Source of the DNA: Lepisosteus oculatus
Taxonomy: Eukaryota > Chordata > Actinopteri > Semionotiformes > Lepisosteidae
Assembly: GCF_040954835.1 (NCBI RefSeq)
Contig: NC_090714.1
Location: forward strand, 4,204,501 to 4,268,500
Length of the DNA: 64,000 nt
Reading direction: 5' to 3'
In this document: positions 59,276 to 64,000 of the stretch, one piece after another
Numbering within the stretch: the stretch's first letter is position 1
Layout: every line of letters begins with the position of its first letter
Position numbers and translations under genes: made by a program
Notes under the pieces: generated by a model
Told to the model about the DNA's origin: nothing
What the model saw: the letters and a program-made list of their open reading frames with translations, nothing else
Database searches by the model: none

Positions 59276-62200
59276 CTGGCTCCTACACTGCAGGATTACC
59301 AGCATCTCCAAAGGGACCACTTTGTGAGGATGAAAATCAGCAGCAAAGGATAAAAGGGAATACTCTGCAGTGCATGATTGGCAGATAATTATATCACTGA
59401 AAACAATTACAAAGACAGTCAAAGAAAGAGTGTTTTCATTTCCCGGTTTCCACTTAGGGGAGGCGGTGTGGAGAAGTGTTGGGGCCCCTGTGGGGGGACA
59501 CTGCTCTGGTGCCTGAGGCACTGTTCCTCACGGCCTGCTCCAGTGTTCGCTCTCCTATCTCAATAGATCACCAGCTTGTCACTGGGAAGCTGGTCTCAAT
59601 GGACTTATCTGGTTAAATAAGGCGAAGCTGAACTGAGAGAAATGCCTCCTGCCCTGAGAGTTTTACTTACGGGTGATCCAAGATAGAAAAAGAAACGAGG
59701 CAAACGACAGCCGGAAAATAAGGTTGGATCAGTAGAACTACGGATTTAAGCACTGAATTTTACCATAATAAATCTGAAAAAAACAACGGTATTTGAATAA
59801 TTAAAACAGCACCCTGTCCCACCCATGCTAAGCTTTTATCATTTGCATCCAGACAGAAATAGAGCAGAAAAGTGTTTACAATTCTAAAGATCCCATTTTC
59901 CTGAACCCTAGCATACATAAAGGTCCTATTATGATGTTCAGAATGGCTGTTTATTCAGATTCTAGGTGGGAATTACAACAATTCTAAAGATTCCCTACCC
60001 TGGCTCAACTGAACCTCTTTCGTCTAGTTTGTCAACTCTCTTTGTGGGAGCGGACGTTTGGGAGAATATGGAAAATGAATGTGAAGAGATGTGTGGGTTT
60101 GGGGAACTAGGCTAAATTCTAGGTTGGGTATAAATGGGGAAAAAAAAGTACTCTAAAATGTCTGATTTATTACGGACCTCCCTCCCAGAAAGTTTTTTTG
60201 CGCGCATGTGCAAAGAGTAATCACAAATGAATGCATCACAGGTTTTTTCCCCCTGCACGTGCATGTGACACACATTGGCTCAGCGAGGACAATGCTGGGT
60301 TTCCCACACTTCCCACAGTCTGTTCTCTCTCGTGTCTGCCGGGGAAAGATTGTAGGGTGTTCATCCAAAAGAGGCTGAGCCTGACTGAGTGGCGGGGGAT
60401 AATTGCGAAGCACTCTTCTGTCAGATCAGGAAAACCCACCATCATTCTAATGGTCTTTGGAAACAAATATGCTTACGTATTGATTAGAGATTTAATTACA
60501 AAGTGTTTTTTTTTGTATGCAATGAAAATGAACACTATCAAAATCTTAACTCAGTCCTTAATTACCTGAAATGTACTGGAACAATGTGTACAGAATTTCG
60601 ATCTGCCTTTTATTACAATCACGTCTTAGAAAAGCATATCGGCCTCCGTTTTAATATTTCATCTACTAAAGAAAGTTATATGATATCACTGTAACCGAAG
60701 ACTGCCTCTCACCACGATTTTACCACACAAAGATTTTGTTGCGTACGTTTTCCATTTCCTCCAAGGCACCTGTTGGTGTACATTTGTTAATTCTTCGTAG
60801 TTTTAAAAAAGAAATAAAAATAATGAGATCTAAAGTGCACCATGCTGGCTGGTGTTGTGGAGTTTATTTCCCAATACATCCACCTTTATAATGCATTGAT
60901 GAGAGTCATTTGACATTTGAAATAATTTATTTTGGGTACACACTGGAGATCAATATAAAGGTTTGTCTGTTATTTATATAATTAACTCTTTAGCGCACAC
61001 AGGTAGATACCAAGTAGACACAGGCTGATACCGAATGCGTGTGGTCAAGTTATTTGAAAGTCTAAAACTTTTTTAAGGTGACATACAGTATATATATTTT
61101 AGACAAGAGATATTGTGGCTCATTGATGTACAACTCCCTTTCATGAATGAAGCAAGGTCAGAAAGACTTTTGAAATTAAAGGCTTCTACCCATGCATTTG
61201 ACGTCCACCCAGGCTATTGTCTTAGGTGGCCACTGAGCTGTCCATTTCTCTCAGTTCAGCTGTTCTGGAGTTCTTGAAAAGCTGGAGCAACAGTACATCA
61301 GAATATGTGGCTGTTATTATCGACTCTTGAAATCAAGATGTAGAGTCCATGTGTACCTGACTCAGAGTCTCAGGCCCCATCAGACCACCACACCCATCTG
61401 AGACAGATCACTTCTCATTCTAGGGAGCACACAGTGGTTCCTATCCTCTACAACGACTGTGGTAGAGCTTTTACAGCAATCTGTCACCTTGCCTACATCT
61501 GTCAGCTACATTGGTTTCTTTGAAAATGGCAGATATTTCCTGTAATATATATATATACGCGCCCCCCCACCTTGCCTTTTGAGATTGTCAATGAATCGAC
61601 TGTCCCACATAAGGGAAGGGTATTTTCTTTGGAGACCCACACTTCCCCCTGTCAATATCCCCTTCTTTTGACATTACAAGCCCCACATCACAAAAAGTCA
61701 CATCTCACAACTCCCAACTCACTGTTAAACCACCAGTAGAGGAAAGAGTGGCCAGCAAGAAAGCACCCAGATCTCTGCTCCGACCAGAGCCGCCAACTGG
61801 CTGGACTGGACCCCTCGAGAACCCTATTTTTAGTGACACTTCTGTTCAATAAAACGTTACGCAATTCACACATATCGAGAGGGATACACAGCAAGGGATC
61901 CATTTCTCACAATGTGTAAACCAGCAGTGTAGCTTCGTTTTTTTATTAAAAAACGTCTGCTTGCTACTTGCCTGGGATACACTATACAGAACACGAGATA
62001 ATCCAAACACTTAAAACGTAAAACGGATTTCACTTGATTTATTAAAAAAAACACACCTAAAGGCTTAGTAGGAAAGGAGTCTTCGGCAGTTTCATTGATG
62101 TCTGCAGTGTGGTTGTCCTTTTTTACTGACATAATGAAAACATATATTGCAGGTATTCCCTTGTCTAATGAAACTCAACATACTGTTCGCCTATACTATA

Positions 62201-63257
62201 TGTATAGTATAACCTTTGCTTATCCTAATGGTCTATTAACTATGCATTTTTCTGACTCGTGACAATACATGTGTTACAAAAAATCGTGCTCTTTAATGTC
62301 ACAGTGTATAGTTTTCCTATGAACGCTGACCTTTCTAAATTGACCTTTCATAAGCTGTAAATAGTTGGCTTTATTCTGTTATACTGGATGTAACAGAGTC
62401 AAGTTCCTCTAGCTAGCACTGTAAATATCTTCCACTGCCTCGGATCATTCCCTGAGGCCTTCACTTGTGCACTTGTGAATTCACGTAGCAACTGGAATTG
62501 TAACAGAAAAGGATAATAAAAGTTCCTGAAGATCACTTTCTTCCATCCTCCAGTGCTCGAAGCTTCAGTCATCATGAGTGAGGTATCCAAATACGCTGCC
62601 CAAAGACACAGTTTACTTCCGAAAGCCCAACTCAACCCACCTGGCTAGCATCCAGCTTCATTCTGGTAACCCTTGTCAAGTAGCAGATGAATCTCAAGCA
62701 ATGAGGATGAAATATGTCCCCTCCTTGACATGTAACCTTTCCCAGATCTTTCCTGGACATCGCGGTCATTGGGTCATGTAGGCCTTTTCACTCAGTCCTC
62801 ACCAGCTGAAATCGTGCACAAAGGCAAAAAGAAACCCCAGCATCACCTGTGGGAACATGTGTTGGAGCACCAGCTGGGGGTTTCCTGTTTGAGATAGAAA
62901 GGCCTTTTCAGTATGGAGTGGCTGTTCCACAAAGAAAGATCGCTCCACCCGTTTCTGTCAGACCTGCAGCATCCCGATCACGATGGAAGCGGGTCCCCTC
63001 TTCTTGTCTTCCTTGTTAAGATGGAATCCACCGGCTCCATCGTTCTCCCTGGATGTGTGAGTGCAAGCACCACTTAGGCGGGACGAAATAGATAAATAGG
63101 ATCCGGAAGGATGTTCTGTGATCCTAAATGAAGCACCTGTCCTCCAAAACATGCTCCCTACTCCTGAGCTCCCCTTTCCCCCACCCACCCCACCCTCCCC
63201 TCACACTTCCTGTCCTCTGACCCCAACAGACACAGAGCCTCTCTCTTCCTCTCAGGA
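59276..63257. other. Intergenic region and NATD1 3' untranslated region at its right end
   Basis: Includes a short (TA)n tract at about 61545-61558 and C-rich text at 63180-63205. The NATD1 transcript runs leftward from 63258; I cannot fix its polyadenylation site. No other gene recognised. Confidence 0.45.
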
Positions 63258-63374
63258 TCAGTGCAAAATTCGCTCCAGGTACTGAGGGTGTGGGTTTTCT
63301 TTGACATATTTTTGGATGTACCAGCAGGTCAGGTGAGCCTTCAGGTCCTCCTCAACCACAAAGTCCATGGCGGC
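63258..63374 (-). CDS. NATD1: N-acetyltransferase domain-containing protein 1, last coding exon only
   Basis: The exon opens at 63374 after a pyrimidine-rich acceptor ('ctctctgttaag') and ends at TGA 63260-63258. It encodes [20 protein letters not shown] followed by [18 protein letters not shown]. This is the characteristic C-terminus of NATD1 (C17orf103/Gtlf3b), a small GNAT-fold (YjdJ-like) protein of uncertain function. The N-terminal acetyl-CoA-binding part is encoded further right, outside the window. Phase 0 at the acceptor fits the Lys that precedes AA in relatives. Order and strand relative to TMEM11 match mammals. Confidence 0.93.
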   Translation of the reverse strand, partial: AAMDFVVEEDLKAHLTCWYIQKYVKENPHPQYLERILH

Positions 63375-63499
63375 CTTAACAGAGAGGTGGGGGAAAAAGA
63401 GAAACCAGTTTACCGTCACATTAATCCACGAGGATAGAAAAGAGGATAGAAAAATTGAAGCTGGTTTCAAGCCAAGCCAATGCTGTCAAGAGAATGTTT

Positions 63500-63830
63500 G
63501 GGCAGATACAGCTCTACTGGAGGGCTGGCAAGGGGGTTAGCGTGGGTTCGATTCCAGACCTGGGGTGCTATCTGCCTGGAGCTTGGATGTTCTCCCCGTG
63601 TTTGCAGGGGTTTCCTCCAGGTGCTCCAGTTTCCTCCCACTACACAGACATACTGGTATATTAATGGGCTTCTGGGAAAACTGTGCCTGTGGGTATGTGC
63701 TCTGCGATGGAGTGGCGTCCTGTCCAGGGTGTACCCTGCTTTATGCCAGTTGCTTGCAAGGATAGGCTCTCTCTCCCCTGTGACCCTGAATTTGGAAGAG
63801 GTGGTTAGAAAATGGGTGAAAGAATAGCTT
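63500..63830 (+). mobile_element. tRNA-headed SINE with common fish SINE body, in NATD1 intron
   Basis: A box B-like 'ggttcgattccagacc' at about 63545 is followed by 'ctggagcttggatgttctcc', 'ccgtgtttgcaggggtttcc', 'gcgatggagtggcgtcctgt' and the 3' 'ggttagaaaatgggtg'. It is nearly full length. The orientation is opposite to NATD1. Confidence 0.75.
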
Positions 63831-64000
63831 TATTGGATCCACAATTTCTGCTTCGTATACATGAAGAAAATGTTGTTGGGAGTTTACTTTGGGATCAAAG
63901 TGTTTCTGTGCGCGACACTCTTCCTAGTCGCAGAAACTGGAATGGACAGTGGATATTTCAGGGATAACCACTGTGAAGTATATCATCCGTTGTTATCACC

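Noticed and set aside
1-64000. CRISPR arrays, operons, bacterial-type promoters
   Set aside because: Spliced vertebrate genes and eukaryotic repeats rule out a prokaryotic reading, and no regularly spaced repeats were seen.

Overview
The window is vertebrate nuclear DNA, most likely from a ray-finned fish. It has intron-split genes with GT-AG junctions, fish-type Tc1 transposons, CR1/Rex1/L2-like LINEs, a 5S-rRNA-derived SINE and tRNA-headed SINEs. Three host genes are recognised: DHRS7B (complete, + strand, 1009-8491), TMEM11 (complete, - strand, 54286-50887) and the last coding exon of NATD1 (- strand, 63374-63258; the rest lies beyond the right edge). From memory, this is the same order and relative orientation as human 17p11.2. 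I cannot name the species; a non-teleost fish such as a gar, bowfin or sturgeon is only a guess from the repeat content.

Layout. 1-685 is a decayed Tc1 element. 0.98-8.8 kb is DHRS7B, six coding exons in compact introns that hold SINE fragments, a 5S-type SINE and a pair of ~360-bp direct repeats either side of exon 5. 9.5-11.8 kb is a cluster of nested transposons (Tc1, then a jockey-superfamily LINE, itself interrupted). 12.5-44.5 kb is the main oddity: a direct duplication of ~11.6-12.1 kb (R1 14057-25650; R2 32445-44522), plus an older partial copy (12555-14056) abutting R1. The 6.8-kb spacer between R1 and R2 holds a LINE reverse-transcriptase remnant and a CCAAT-rich block. 44.5-50.9 kb is mostly non-coding with LINE tails. 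50.9-54.3 kb is TMEM11 with a recognisable housekeeping-type promoter. 54.3-64 kb is intergenic with several SINEs and the NATD1 terminal exon.

Each duplicated unit contains no known protein gene, but it does carry GC-rich islands and good splice and polyadenylation signals. These suggest at least two transcripts facing each other: a + strand one (R1 ~20960-22355) and a - strand one (R1 ~24400-23035) with a tandemly duplicated 33-nt exon. Their 3' ends are ~0.7 kb apart, separated by a GC-rich block and a nested inverted repeat holding E2F-like motifs. The architecture is kept in both units. I read it as a candidate undescribed, duplicated non-coding RNA locus between DHRS7B and TMEM11. Transcription is inferred, not shown. 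DHRS7B (ether lipid/alkyl-DHAP reduction) and TMEM11 (mitochondrial inner-membrane organisation) are linked by conserved synteny; nothing here shows that they work together.
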